From: Heliocidaris tuberculata
Lineage: Eukaryota; Echinodermata; Echinoidea; Camarodonta; Echinometridae
Direction of reading: 5' to 3'
Assembly: GCA_025618425.1 (NCBI GenBank)
Contig: CM046832.1
Location: 19,459,917-19,523,916, forward strand
Length of the DNA stretch: 64,000 nt
Shown here: positions 49,101-57,599 of the stretch, in pieces
How the letters are laid out: each line of letters opens with the position of its first letter
Numbering within the stretch: the first letter of the stretch is position 1
The notes under the pieces: model-generated
Told to the model about the DNA's origin: nothing
Database searches by the model: none
The model's input: the letters and a program-made list of their open reading frames with translations, nothing else
Translations under genes and position numbers: made by a program

Positions 49101-51808
49101 GCATCCCCTAGTAAGATACCAAACAATGAAGTCTTCTTGTTGCTATTGCTTGACAATCTTATGCTAATTTTAAAGGGAGGGTCATTGGTTGATGATAGAA
49201 ATTAAGAATTGACTGGATAGTTTGCTTTTACATTTGCAATGAGTAGCTGAGTCCCCAAAGCAAGCTTCTCAAAAAAAAAATGTCAGTATTGTTGCAATGC
49301 CAAAAGTGTATGTTTTACAAAGATCATCCTATAAATTTTTAATTATATAAAACCCAAGTTAGAGAACCTATAAATTTGCATGTCAGTAATGTGTGAGTAA
49401 GTCCCTCCCAACTTCTACATTCATAGGTTTTTGGCAGGCAAGTTTATGATAGTGGTTTTGCTATTCAGTTGCTTGAATGATTGTAAGTGCATGAATTTTC
49501 ACAGCTCTTTCAAGATGTTGATTGAACTTTCTATTTTTATCCTCCAGCTGGAAAATCTCCTGCCAAACCAGGTGATGAGAAGAAGCCTACCACTAAGACA
49601 GAAGCAGGGACTGATGGAGATTCCCAATCACAGTCAGACAGCAAGGACAAGTCTGATAAAGATAAGGAGAAGGATAAGAAAGACATTCTGTCATTTGATA
49701 AGATAAAAGAGCAGCGTGATAAAGAGAGACATAAGAATAGAGAAAGAGAGATGAGGGAGGCTGAGAGGCGTAGAGAGAGGGAGAGAAGTGAGCAGTTTCG
49801 GAGGCAGCGAGACTTGTTGAGACGTCGTACTAGGGAGGAGGAAGACAAGATTAGGAGGGAGCGAGAACAGCTAAAGATGCAACGCATGCAACTCGAGCAG
49901 GAGCGACTGGAAAGGGAGAGGCTAGAGCGAGAACGGATCCGTCTTCAACAAGAGAGGCAAAGAGAGCAAGAGAGGTTGGAAAGAGAGCGGGCTCTGAATA
50001 TGCAACTTCGTCTTGAGCAAGAGCACCGCACAGCTATGAAGCGTAGCATGGATGCCAGAGGCATGCCTATGCATGAGATCGATCCCTACATGGGAGAACA
50101 GAAGCGGAGAATGGCAATGGAAACGGGCCTTCTACCTCCACCTGTTGTCATGCAATCACCCATGGATGTATCTGGAGGAATGATGAACCAGAGAGGACCA
50201 GACATGGGAGGTGAACGAAGATTCGACCGTAGAGATCATCGCGGAACAGACAGACGGGAAGAGCCAGGGGGCCGCTTCGGGGGAGGGGGAAGGTTCCGAG
50301 ATGACGCAAGAAATCAGAGAGCAGATAGGGGAGCCCCAAGGCGAGATGAGCCCAGAAAGGAGAGGAGAGAAGATGCAAGACGTGATGATACCAGAAGGGA
50401 TTCTAGGAGAGAGGAGGGACGAAGAGAGGATACCAGGAAAGAGTCACATCGTCGTGAAGGCCCCTCTAGGAGAGATGAACACACAAGGAGGGAAGAACCT
50501 ACAAGGAGGGAAGAACCTTCTAGGAGAGAGGAACCCACCAGGAGAGAAGAACCATCTAGAAGAGAAGAACCTCCAAGAAGAGAAGAACCCCCAAGAAGAG
50601 AAGAAGCTCCTCGTAGACCAGAACCTCAACGTAGATCAACTGGTAGGAGGGAAGAAACTTTCCCAAGAAGAGATGTCAGGGAAGCTAGAGAGCCAAGAAC
50701 TGCTGCTCCTCCACATCAGAGGCAGGACGCACCTCGCCGTGCAGATCCACCCAAAAGAGAAGAACCTACCAGGAGGGAGCCCCATGGTCCTGGACGTTTT
50801 GGTGGAGAGAAGGATGAGAGGCGTGTCATTGCTACCAGTAGCCGCAGTGATAGATTTGAGAATCAGAGCGGAAGAGTTCCAAATGAAGAGTTCAACAACC
50901 GTGGTAGCACTGGGTTCCAAGACAGGCGAAGAAATGAAAGGGAAAGAGATCGCCCTCTATCTGAAACTTATGCTAGTCGAAGCAGAGAGCCAGAGAGAGA
51001 CAGAGGAAACTTCAATCAGGACAGAAATCGGTTTGATGCAGGAGGTGATACACACTTTCAACGTAGATCATCTCCAGTTAGAAGCAAGCCCCAGGCAAGC
51101 AGAGGAGATAGCTGGAAGCAAGATCATCATAGCAGTGCATCCAGCAGTGATACTAGAAGAGTAACCAGTGGAGACCACGACTCATGGAAACAGAGCCAGA
51201 CTACCCGCCAGACCAGTGACCGTAGAGTGGAGCTTAGAACCATTGATCACCATCATGAACGTCCAGCTGCCAGGGAGATCGTTGACCACCCTTCTACCTT
51301 CAATCGCAACAGGATGCCTGATTTCCAGCAGAACATGAGCCAGGATACAAGTGGATGGAGTGGAGGCAATGACACCCGTCCTATGGGCAGTTTCAATGAC
51401 AGACCAATGATGCAGGATCCCATGCCAAGACACAATCCAAGTAGTGACATCGGCACTAGTATGATGGGAGCTACTTCAAGGGGAGAGAAGTGGAATGGAG
51501 GAAGGATAGACCCTGGCCTTGGCACTCAACAAGACCGATGGGGTGGAGGAAGTTCCCTAGCAGCTATGTCTTCTTCCCTTGCCTCCAGCATGTCTCAGAG
51601 TTCTCAACCACTCAACTCCATGCTTGGTGGTGCAGGGGCATCCAGCTTTGGTAGTGGCACTGCATTTAGCAATAATGCTCTTGGTAACCTCCTAAGCAGT
51701 ATGAATGCAAGTACAGGTGGGTCTAGCTATGGATTAGAAAGGCACAACATACCAGCTGATAATCGTTTTGATTCATTCCAAGGTACGCAAGGAATGCGCA
51801 GGTTCTAA
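27161..51808 (+). CDS. SAFB: Scaffold attachment factor B-like protein (SAFB/SLTM)
   Basis: Coding exons are 27161-27295, 34238-34322, 34929-34951, 36012-36164, 36637-36756, 37243-37276, 38616-38630, 38823-39279, 40401-40441, 41083-41192, 41899-42048, 48876-49110 and 49548-51808. They total 3819 nt, in one frame, giving 1272 aa; all introns are GT-AG. Order: SAP DNA-binding domain at residues 14-48 ([19 protein letters not shown]); acidic linker; RRM at 367-441 with RNP2 LWVCNL and RNP1 LCYGFVMM; a segment with the family motif [14 protein letters not shown]; an Arg/Glu-rich helix at about 585-690; RREEP repeats at about 831-880; and a Gly/Ser/Met-rich tail. The RRM stretch [16 protein letters not shown] is nearly identical to vertebrate SAFB. 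By family knowledge it is a nuclear matrix protein that binds S/MAR DNA and RNA and affects splicing and transcription. Vertebrates have SAFB, SAFB2 and SLTM; this gene cannot be assigned to one. The human proteins are about 915-1035 aa; the excess here lies in the C-terminal repeats. Exon 7 and the exon 8 acceptor are the least certain parts. Confidence 0.94.
28081..28890. repeat. Foldback in SAFB intron 1
   Basis: TAGACCGAAAATTCTGTCTC at 28081 is answered by GAGACAGAATTTTCGGTCTA at 28868. CACTCTGCAGTGCAAACCG at about 28162 is answered by CGGTTTGCACAGCAGAGTG at about 28809. Arms are about 100-120 bp and the spacer about 590 bp. No coding capacity was recognised. Confidence 0.75.
28926..29355. 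repeat. Foldback built from GGGAGACTGTCTC units
   Basis: Begins AGAGGCGCATGGCCGATATC and ends GATATGGGAG-type sequence in reverse (ATATCGGCTGTGCGCCTCT). Both arms carry repeated TCTCCCATTTGGGAGACTG-like small palindromes. Total 430 bp, directly after the 28081-28890 foldback. Confidence 0.75.
29356..30719. other. SAFB intron 1, unannotated part
   Basis: No element with clear ends and no supported coding sequence. An (AAG)n tract lies at 30692-30718. Confidence 0.45.
30720..32598. mobile_element. DNA transposon-like element, 1.9 kb
   Basis: The ends TACCATATTTTCCGGCATAA and GCCGGAAAATACGGTA form a terminal inverted repeat with one mismatch and one indel. The triplet ACT flanks both ends (30718-30720 and 32598-32600) if the repeat starts at ACC, which would fit a 3-bp target duplication. 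A smaller foldback lies inside at 31403-31529 (AGATAGGACACTCCC / GGGAGTGTGTCCTATCT). No transposase was recognised. The superfamily is not assigned. Confidence 0.65.
32599..32757. repeat. Palindromic MITE in SAFB intron 1
   Basis: Left arm TCTAGAAAAGTAAGTTGGGA is answered by TCCCAACTTACTTTTCTAGA. An inner pair, TCAACTCACTGCTCAGTTT and AAACTGAGCAGTGAGCTGA, continues the hairpin. It abuts the right end of the 30720-32598 element. Confidence 0.85.
32960..33050. repeat. C-rich dispersed repeat, third relative
   Basis: GGACACCCCCCTCCCACACC, then CTTGGTCGCTTCGCTCCCTC, is the same motif order as at 1-142 and 1708-1852, but diverged and without a terminal C-run. Confidence 0.6.
33491..33617. repeat. 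GC-rich foldback in SAFB intron 1
   Basis: Inner arms CCAGGTTATACCCGGGGGAG and CTCCCCTGGGTATAACCTGG flank CCAGCGTTGGACGCCAGCG. An outer pair, GGCAGTTTTCGGCC and GGCCGAAAAATGC, extends it. It is a compact, CpG-containing hairpin of the MITE type. Confidence 0.75.
34134..34172. repeat. Poly-C followed by (CT)n
   Basis: C-run then CT units about 65 bp upstream of the SAFB exon 2 acceptor. The poly-pyrimidine strand is the sense strand. Confidence 0.9.
34283..34544 (+). repeat. 131-bp tandem duplication over SAFB exon 2 end
   Basis: The unit 34283-34413 contains the last 40 bp of exon 2 with its donor (CCCAGTAAGC). It recurs at 34414-34544, with AAAGGCACAGCTCRAAAGGC and CACACCMAGTAAGCATCAG conserved. 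The second copy keeps a GT donor (34454) but has no AG acceptor in front and has drifted. Confidence 0.85.
36507..36580. repeat. Repeat shared with 57058-57133
   Basis: About 75 bp in SAFB intron 4 (TTAAGTCTAAGGATTCTGCT ... TTAGTAATTAAGTGTAAGGT) match the segment next to the palindromic element downstream of the gene. Type unknown. Confidence 0.8.
37401..38513. mobile_element. Possible decayed DNA element in SAFB intron 6
   Basis: TTGGCATGTTTCTGTGGCTT at 37401 is answered at 38484-38513 by AAGCCACAGAAACATTAACA then TTGCCAA. The inverted repeat is broken by a 7-bp indel. The interior has short open frames on both strands. One on the minus strand (38171-37941) has scattered Cys ([18 protein letters not shown]), but no transposase family is recognised. 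It enlarges the intron just before the microexon. Confidence 0.4.
41701..41853. mobile_element. hAT-like MITE remnant in SAFB intron 10
   Basis: Starts CAGGGCTCCGCACTAAC and ends GTTAATGTCGAGGTCTG, an imperfect 17-bp inverted repeat (about 12 matches). Related to 14025-14126. It ends 45 bp upstream of exon 11. Confidence 0.5.
42085..42230. repeat. Foldback just after SAFB exon 11
   Basis: CAGGTAAGCTTTTGTCTACT and TTTCTCGAGCCAAGTGATCC on the left are answered by GAATCACTTGGCTCGAGAAG and GGAAGTAAGCTTGCCTGG on the right. It starts 36 bp after the exon 11 donor and includes a second GTAAGC-type string in its left end. Confidence 0.75.
42398..42985. mobile_element. TTAA-flanked palindromic MITE
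   Basis: Termini AGGAAAATGAAACCCCAAA and TTTGGGGGTTTCATTCTCCT, flanked on both sides by TTAA (42394-42397 and 42986-42989). The two halves pair over most of their length, for example AAAAACGGATAAAGAATAAA with AAAAAGTTATG-type segments on the other side. No coding sequence. Confidence 0.8.
44092..44296 (+). other. Exon-like open segment inside the 5.1-kb element
   Basis: An 80-codon open frame (44058-44300) contains a 205-bp stretch bounded by an acceptor-like CCTTCTAG and a donor-like GTAGGT. The predicted residues (for example [20 protein letters not shown]) have ordinary protein composition but match no family I recognise. It could be a captured host exon, a transposase remnant or chance. 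Confidence 0.25.
45735..45817. mobile_element. Pogo/Tigger-like MITE, short copy
   Basis: Ends TACAGTGGAAAATCG and ATAGTGAGTTTCCACTG, with TATAACAAAG and CTTGTTATA inside, like the copies at 54533 and 54914. It is nested within the 5.1-kb element. Confidence 0.6.
46718..46747. repeat. Poly-C tract
   Basis: About 29 consecutive C within the 5.1-kb element; length may be unreliable. Confidence 0.9.
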
Positions 51809-52251
51809 GATTGATCTCCTGTTTAGTGTCTGTGATGCATGAGTACATACCATTTCTGAGGTCAGGTTGTTCAGTTTTGTTAAAAGGTCCTCTAACTTTA
51901 TGCATCTTTGTATAGTACTGTTCTTGATAATATTTTTTTGACGGATCATTTTCCTGTCTTTTTATTTGATCAATCACTTGCACAGAATTGAGGTTATATA
52001 GTGTATACATTTCAGGGACTTTGAAATTTGGATATTCCAACTGCATTTCAAAATGTTACCGTATCAAGTACTGTCCATTGGAAGAAAAAAAAATGAACAG
52101 AATTTTGTGTGCTGAAAATTATGCAAGCATTCAGACCCTTTTTCCTCTGTTGAGTTGTCTTTGTTTTGATCTTTTGACTGAGGAAGACCGTAGACTGGGA
52201 CTATTTTCATCGTATAAAGGATTCTCAAAGGGGATTTAGTATAACTTTGGA

Positions 52252-52257
52252 AATAAA
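52252..52257 (+). terminator. Candidate SAFB poly(A) signal (AATAAA)
   Basis: First canonical hexamer after the SAFB stop (444 nt downstream). Another is at 54223-54228. Use is not testable from sequence. Confidence 0.45.
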
Positions 52258-54530
52258 TATCCAAATTTTAAAGTATATTTGTTGCTGTATCAAAAGCTGT
52301 CTACAATGTTTGTATCTGTAGTCCAGCTTGGAGTATTCAGCTTGTTATTTCTGATTCTCTTGTAAGCAGAGGTTTACTATAGCTAACTATAGTAATGAAA
52401 TAAGGACCACTGTATTTCCCTCATAGGCAGTACCTTGTACCTGTTCTACCCTGTATTTCATACTGCTGCCAATATTCCTCAAGGCTGTGTGTCATTTGAA
52501 ATGGATACATGTACAAACTGAAGAGCAGTTACTTGCCTGTTAAGTTCTATGTGCCAATATTCTCACCCCTTAGCATTTCTTATTCCTTTGTAAATAATCC
52601 ATGTCTTCTATTCTGCTTAACAGTATTCATAAATAATATTTTACGATTATATAGGTGCAGTTCGATCTTTGAGTTCGTGTATGTTTAATTGATTTTCTTG
52701 TGAGATATGTCACTGATGTTTTTTACTGAGGAATATTGGCTTTTTGCTTTTTTGACAAATTTGCAACCATGTACATGTTTATTTTATTCATATTTCTAGG
52801 GAGTGAATGCATAAAAAATAACTCTGAATGTAGATGTATTAAGCCTTCGGATCAATATAATTTCTAGGGATAATAGAAACTTCTCAATTAATGAGCACAC
52901 ATAAATTTGTAGATATGTTAAAATATGATATTCTTTGCAGCTTTGTTGGGATAAAATAACTGTCTCCTATTATGTATTAGATAAGAAGAACATGGAAGAT
53001 TCGTGCTCTGTAACTGATAAGAAGATGTGTCTCAGATTCGCAGTAGGATTTTTTTCTTTCTTTTTTTTGTGTGTGAAAAGGAGGAGCTAACAGTAATCTA
53101 AAGGGCAGAAATATGCTTGATGTGAAAGGATTCATATTGAATGAGATGGAGAACACTAACTTTTATCAACATTGTTAGGTAGTGAGAAGAAATGCCCAAA
53201 CCTGACATCTCCTGTGTATTATGATATAGAGGTGCTTATTACGACTCCCTGATTCCCTTCACTCGGTGACAAGAAATGCATCATGAAATTCTGTACCTCA
53301 ATACATAAAGTAGTGATTTAAAGTGTAAGGTGTTTTACACAGAGTATGGCCATTATTTGCTCTGTTCTACAATGTATATTCATGTACATAATTATGGGGA
53401 AATGCATTTAAGAGGGTTTTTTTGTTTTTGTTTTTGCCTGTGTGTTTTTCTCTCTGCCAATTGTTCCTTTCTGTATATGTCTGTCAATCTTTACTATTGA
53501 TCATCCTGTCTTCACTCTTCATATTTTATGTTCTATGTAAGCAGATTCTGGTAACAAGCACAATGAATTTTATGTTAGCAAATACGCCTGACCTTAGTAG
53601 TGTTTCACATATTCTATGTAAACCAAGTCATATATTATGAGTTATGTAATCTGATGTTTATTTCTTTACGTTGTTTGTCAGTCTTTGCCACTTTTCAGGT
53701 ACATGTAGGTCCTTGATTTTATACTGCAAGATTGAGCTTTTTTGTTATTGCTTTTTGCAAGCTCACATGAACATTATTTCATGTCAAGATGATTCTTCAT
53801 TCTTTTTAATAATAATTGTTGAATTGCTCCTATACATGTACATCTCTTTGTAGGAGGGAAGTTGGAAACAGTTAATGGCTTTCTATATATCCAGGATCTA
53901 AAAAACAAAAATCATTGAAAGGATGAATTAATATTGATGAGGCTCGACAGATGTTATACAGAAGAATTTTGATTGAGATTTTCCATTTTTCTGTAAAAAT
54001 TAATTATAGAGAAACTGTGTGCATGTTCATGTCTAGCACATGGAACTGGTGTTTTCTCATGCTTCTCTCCATAATGATATCCTGCTGCTCTCTATCCTGA
54101 TGATTATTTTTTTGCACCCTTTAATATCGAATATCAAGCTGAGATATGTCTTGAGTAAACTGATGTTGTGTAATGATCCTAATGCATTGTGTACATGTAA
54201 GTTCTTTTAAACAGTGACTCAGAATAAATAATTCAACTTACATGAAAAAAAAAAGGAGAAAATTCTTTTTATTTTGTTAAGTTGCAAGCAGTACATGTAG
54301 TACGTATGTACGTTTTCAATTAAGAGACAGCTTTTCCTCATGTTTATTCATGAAGTTGGAACATAACATGAATTTCTGGAAGTGTATGATTTACACAAAT
54401 TTACATTTAAGAAAATCCTAAAATGATATTTGTAGACTTGAGGCATGCACTAGACAGTGGGTGATGATGAAAGGGGGGATGAAGTGCACAGATGTAGCTA
54501 TGCATTTATTTAGGAAAGTAAGATTCAGTG
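52258..54530. other. SAFB 3' flank, no gene seen
   Basis: AT-rich sequence without repeats that have clear ends and without supported coding frames. Part may be long 3' UTR if the distal AATAAA at 54223 is used. Confidence 0.4.
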
Positions 54531-54532
54531 TA

Positions 54533-54717
54533 CAGTGGAAACTCATTACATGTATAACGAGGTCCTTGGGACCATCAAAATTACCTTGTTATAGCAGGAA
54601 TCTCGTTATATCAGGTTTAAAAAAAAAAACAGAATATAAAGAGCACGGACCAGAATATTACCTTGTTATATCAGGAATATTGTTATAATAAGACCTCTTT
54701 ATAGTGAGTTTTCACTG
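54533..54717. mobile_element. Pogo/Tigger-like MITE
   Basis: CAGTGGAAACTCATTA on the left is answered by TAGTGAGTTTTCACTG on the right. TA flanks both ends (54531-54532 and 54718-54719). Inside are repeated CCTTGTTATA and TATAACGAGG strings. The CAGTGGAACCTC-type terminus is typical of pogo-group elements (family knowledge). Confidence 0.75.
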
Positions 54718-54913
54718 TATATGTATTTGACTATGGGAGAGATAAGAGGGAAGAGGAGGAGGAAGAGAGAGAGAGGGAGAGAAATATAAAGGTATTAGAG
54801 AGTGCAAGCTAGAAAGAGAGAGAGAGAGATCCAGTAGTTGTACTATGTGTTTTTACTTCATTGATAACTAAATTACTTATTTCGTGCTGAAAACATTTTG
54901 AACATAATTATTA

Positions 54914-55088
54914 CAGTGGAACCTCGTAACAAATTCCTAGGGACCAAGGAAATTTCCTTGTTATATTAAAACCTTGTTATATCAGGACTAAAAAACAATG
55001 AGATACAAACGAGTGGGAAAAAGGAAAATTACCTTGTTATAAGGAGAGTTTGTTATAACAGTGTTCTTTATAACGAGGTTAAATGGTA
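54914..55088. mobile_element. Pogo/Tigger-like MITE, right end decayed
   Basis: Begins TACAGTGGAACCTCGTAAC and shows ACCTTGTTATA strings. The right side reads TATAACGAGGTTAAATGG, so the terminal CACTG is lost. Related to 54533-54717 and 45735-45817. Confidence 0.65.
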
Positions 55089-55365
55089 GGAACTTCCACC
55101 AAACAAATTTGACACCCTTGAAAATAACAATGTAGATTTTGTAACTTCTTTCATAAGTGTCATTTTTTAACCTTGTAATGGAAAATGGGCAAGTGAAATT
55201 GAAACATTGTAACAGGAGAAATGTGAATGGAAGCTGAATGAGAATTAGCGAAAAAGAAAATAAATGGTGAGTGCCGGGAGTGAGCGTACTTCAGGAGGTT
55301 GCATGTACATGTTATGAAACAAGCAGTGGGAGCTCCGACAATAGCTCTGGGCTTCATTCTACAAA

Positions 55366-55822
55366 GGGGCAATTCCACGGTTGCACTCGTTACATTTTGG
55401 AGAGGTTTTAAGTTGCATCTTAGGCTCCTGTTCTCTTATTACAGGTGTTAGGTAAATGACTTTTAGTTACAACAAAGCACACTTCTTAGAGTACCTAAAT
55501 ACAGTATCAAAACTTCAGAAGAAGAAGCATACTTGCTGCCAACCCTGCAAATATTCGGTTACTCACGTTACATTTTTGTTTTGGGTTTTTTTGTTTTTTT
55601 TTGTTGTTTAAATTGTAACGTGAGTAACCGAACATTTGCAGGGTTGGCAGAACGTGTTTCTTCTGAATTTTTGATACTGTATTTAGGTACTCTAATATGT
55701 GTGCATTGTTGTAACTAAAACTCATTTACCTAACATCTGTACTGTAGTAACAGAACAGCTAGGAGCTTAAGATGTAACTCAAAGCCTCTCAACATGTTAC
55801 GTGTGTAATAGTGGAATTGCCC
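55366..55822. mobile_element. 457-bp palindromic MITE
   Basis: Outer ends GGGGCAATTCCAC and GTGGAATTGCCC. The two arms pair along about 200 bp each, for example CCAACCCTGCAAATATTCGG with CCGAACATTTGCAGGGTTGG and GTTACTCACGTTAC with GTAACGTGAGTAAC, around a T-rich centre. No coding capacity. Confidence 0.85.
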
Positions 55823-56777
55823 AAAGATGTTAGGAATAGGGTTAGGGTTGAAATTAGTTTTAAGTTAGGAGGGTTAGGTGTTTGTTTGGTCCTGGTCTGA
55901 AGTTGATAATTCGGTTAGGCCCACGGGGCAATCGCCGGAGCGTGTGTCGTAATGTGGACTATAAGTGCGTCCCAGAAAAAAGTTAACAGTGTCTCTTCTT
56001 TTAAATGACACCTACAGATCTGGTGATATGCTCGAGTGAGCAGAGGCCACTTTTGTGAAAAGGTGCAAAATCCAGACTTGACAAGAATTGGTATTTGTTC
56101 TGGCTGGTATCGGCAAAGTCGAGAGTCATGAAAAGACTTTGAAATGTTCATATTTTGACCAGTAACAGACAATTGATGAAAGGACAGGTTTCGTTCTCTC
56201 ATGTACTTTCGTACTTTCTCATCAGCATTTGTATGCTTCAGTGAGCAATTAACTACTTTATTCAGTGTTTTGAAATTTTTGTTTTGGCAACTTTTTTAAT
56301 TCAAGCTGGCTTTCTCAGCCAACCATAAAGTTTTGATGGGATATGTCAGGACATATACAGAAAACAAAGCATATTCTTTCATAAATTGTCTTTTGATGAT
56401 CAGAATATGACAGTTTCTAAGCCTTTTCAAGACTCTCAACTTTGCTGATACCAGCCAGAACCAATACAAATTTTTGTCAACCCATGGATTTTGCACCATG
56501 TCACAACAATGGCTTTTGCTCACTCATGAGTAAAATATCGTTAGATGTTTTGGTGTCATTTGATAGGAGAGACCCTAAGCTGTTTATAGGTATAAAAAAT
56601 TCATGAACATATTTTGAAATGTTCATTTGGGGAGACTTTTTTCCAACTGTCAACTTTTAACGGTTCTGAAATTTGTTAATACCAACCAGAACAAATACCA
56701 ATTCTTATCAAGTCTGGATTTTGCACCCTTTTTTTTTTTTTGTTGTTGTTGCTGTCATTTGATAGAAGAGACCTTAA

Positions 56778-57057
56778 AGGGATACGCCACCAGGCGGCCG
56801 TGGGGAAAGTCAGAATTGCGTAAGCCCCATTCACTCGTACACAAAGTTTGTGCGTCGAACGCGTCCGTCGGACTACTGGGATTACTTTTCGGACTGCACG
56901 AAGCCGACCGAATCTCGCACGAGAACTCGAGCTCAGGCGGAGCGTGCATGTTGCGCGGCGAACGGTCTGTCCGAAGTTTGCGCCCCGCGGGGCAACGGCA
57001 TGATCAGGTGCCCTCTCGCGGCATAAAAACGTCCACAATCTGCGGTTGAGTATCCCT
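56778..57057. mobile_element. GC-rich TTAA-flanked palindromic MITE
   Basis: AGGGATAC at the left and GTATCCCT at the right, each next to TTAA (56774-56777 and 57058-57061); with flanks the match is 13 bp. The interior is strikingly CpG-rich compared with its surroundings. A TA target with a longer inverted repeat would fit equally well. Open frames across it are composition artefacts. Confidence 0.75.
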
Positions 57058-57133
57058 TTAAGTCTAAGAACTCTGCTAAATAAGAATGTTTTATTTGGAG
57101 AGGTTCATTAGTAATTAAGTGTAAGGTGCAATT
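57058..57133. repeat. Repeat shared with SAFB intron 4
   Basis: Matches 36507-36580 with few differences (AAATAAGAATGTTTTATTTG, GGTTCATTAGTAATTAAGTG). It lies between two MITEs. Confidence 0.8.
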
Positions 57134-57247
57134 TTTCCCATGGGCTTCATTTTTACAGCATGTTACATCCACTGATAGCATGTAAGGCCAGGCAGCTCAG
57201 ATTTTATCAAGCCTAGCTCTCTACAAAGTTACCAAATCACTTTAAGC

Positions 57248-57512
57248 CAGGGGCGGCGCTACAGGGGGGGCAGAGGGGGCGACCGCCCCCCCTATGATTT
57301 TTCAAGTAGTGAAAAAAGAAAAAAAAGAAGAAAAAAGAAGAAAAGGAGGAAGAAAAGGGAAGAAAAGGGAAGAAAGAAGAAAGAGGAGTATTAAAAAGAG
57401 AGATCTTAAACATATAACTCTATATTACCCCTGTTATTTAATGGAGAAAAAATATGAAGTCATCTTTAGGTCGTCTTGCCCCTCCTATCAAAATACCCTG
57501 GCGCCGCCCCTC
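57248..57512. mobile_element. Non-autonomous hAT-type MITE
   Basis: Starts CAGGGGCGGCGCTACAGGG and ends CCCTGGCGCCGCCCCTC, an imperfect inverted repeat. Flanking 8-mers are identical: CTTTAAGC at 57240-57247 and 57513-57520. The 265-bp interior is purine-rich with (GAAAA)n-like sequence. The 8-bp duplication and CAGGGGCGG end fit hAT. Confidence 0.88.
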
Positions 57513-57599
57513 CTTTAAGCTATCCACAGGTATGAAAATTTCCTTTAAATATTTTGAAAAATTTATTTGGAGAGACTTTTTCAAAGTTATTTTTTTGGG

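Larger units (their letters stand above)
55980..57590. repeat. Layered cluster of nested repeats
   Basis: A sequence seen at 55980-56180 recurs inverted at 56390-56640 (AACTTTGCTGATACCAGCCA, TGGATTTTGCACC) and directly again at 56655-56777 (ACCAACCAGAACAAATACCA, TGGATTTTGCACC, GATAGAAGAGACCTTA). That third copy resumes at 57517 (AAGCTATCCACAGGTATGAA, compare AAGCTGTTTATAGGTATAAA at 56577). About 740 bp has therefore been inserted into it, made of the elements annotated at 56778-57057 and 57248-57512 plus the segment between them. Confidence 0.75.

Noticed and set aside
50211..51164. A 317-codon open frame overlapping SAFB exon 13 in another frame
   Set aside because: The AGG/GAA-rich repeat coding leaves few stops in all + frames. 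The SAFB frame has family motifs and a fitting splice phase; the overlap frame has neither.
56627..57049. 140-codon open frame and its antisense partner of 120 codons
   Set aside because: Both cross the CpG-rich palindromic MITE at 56778-57057, where stop codons are rare because of composition.
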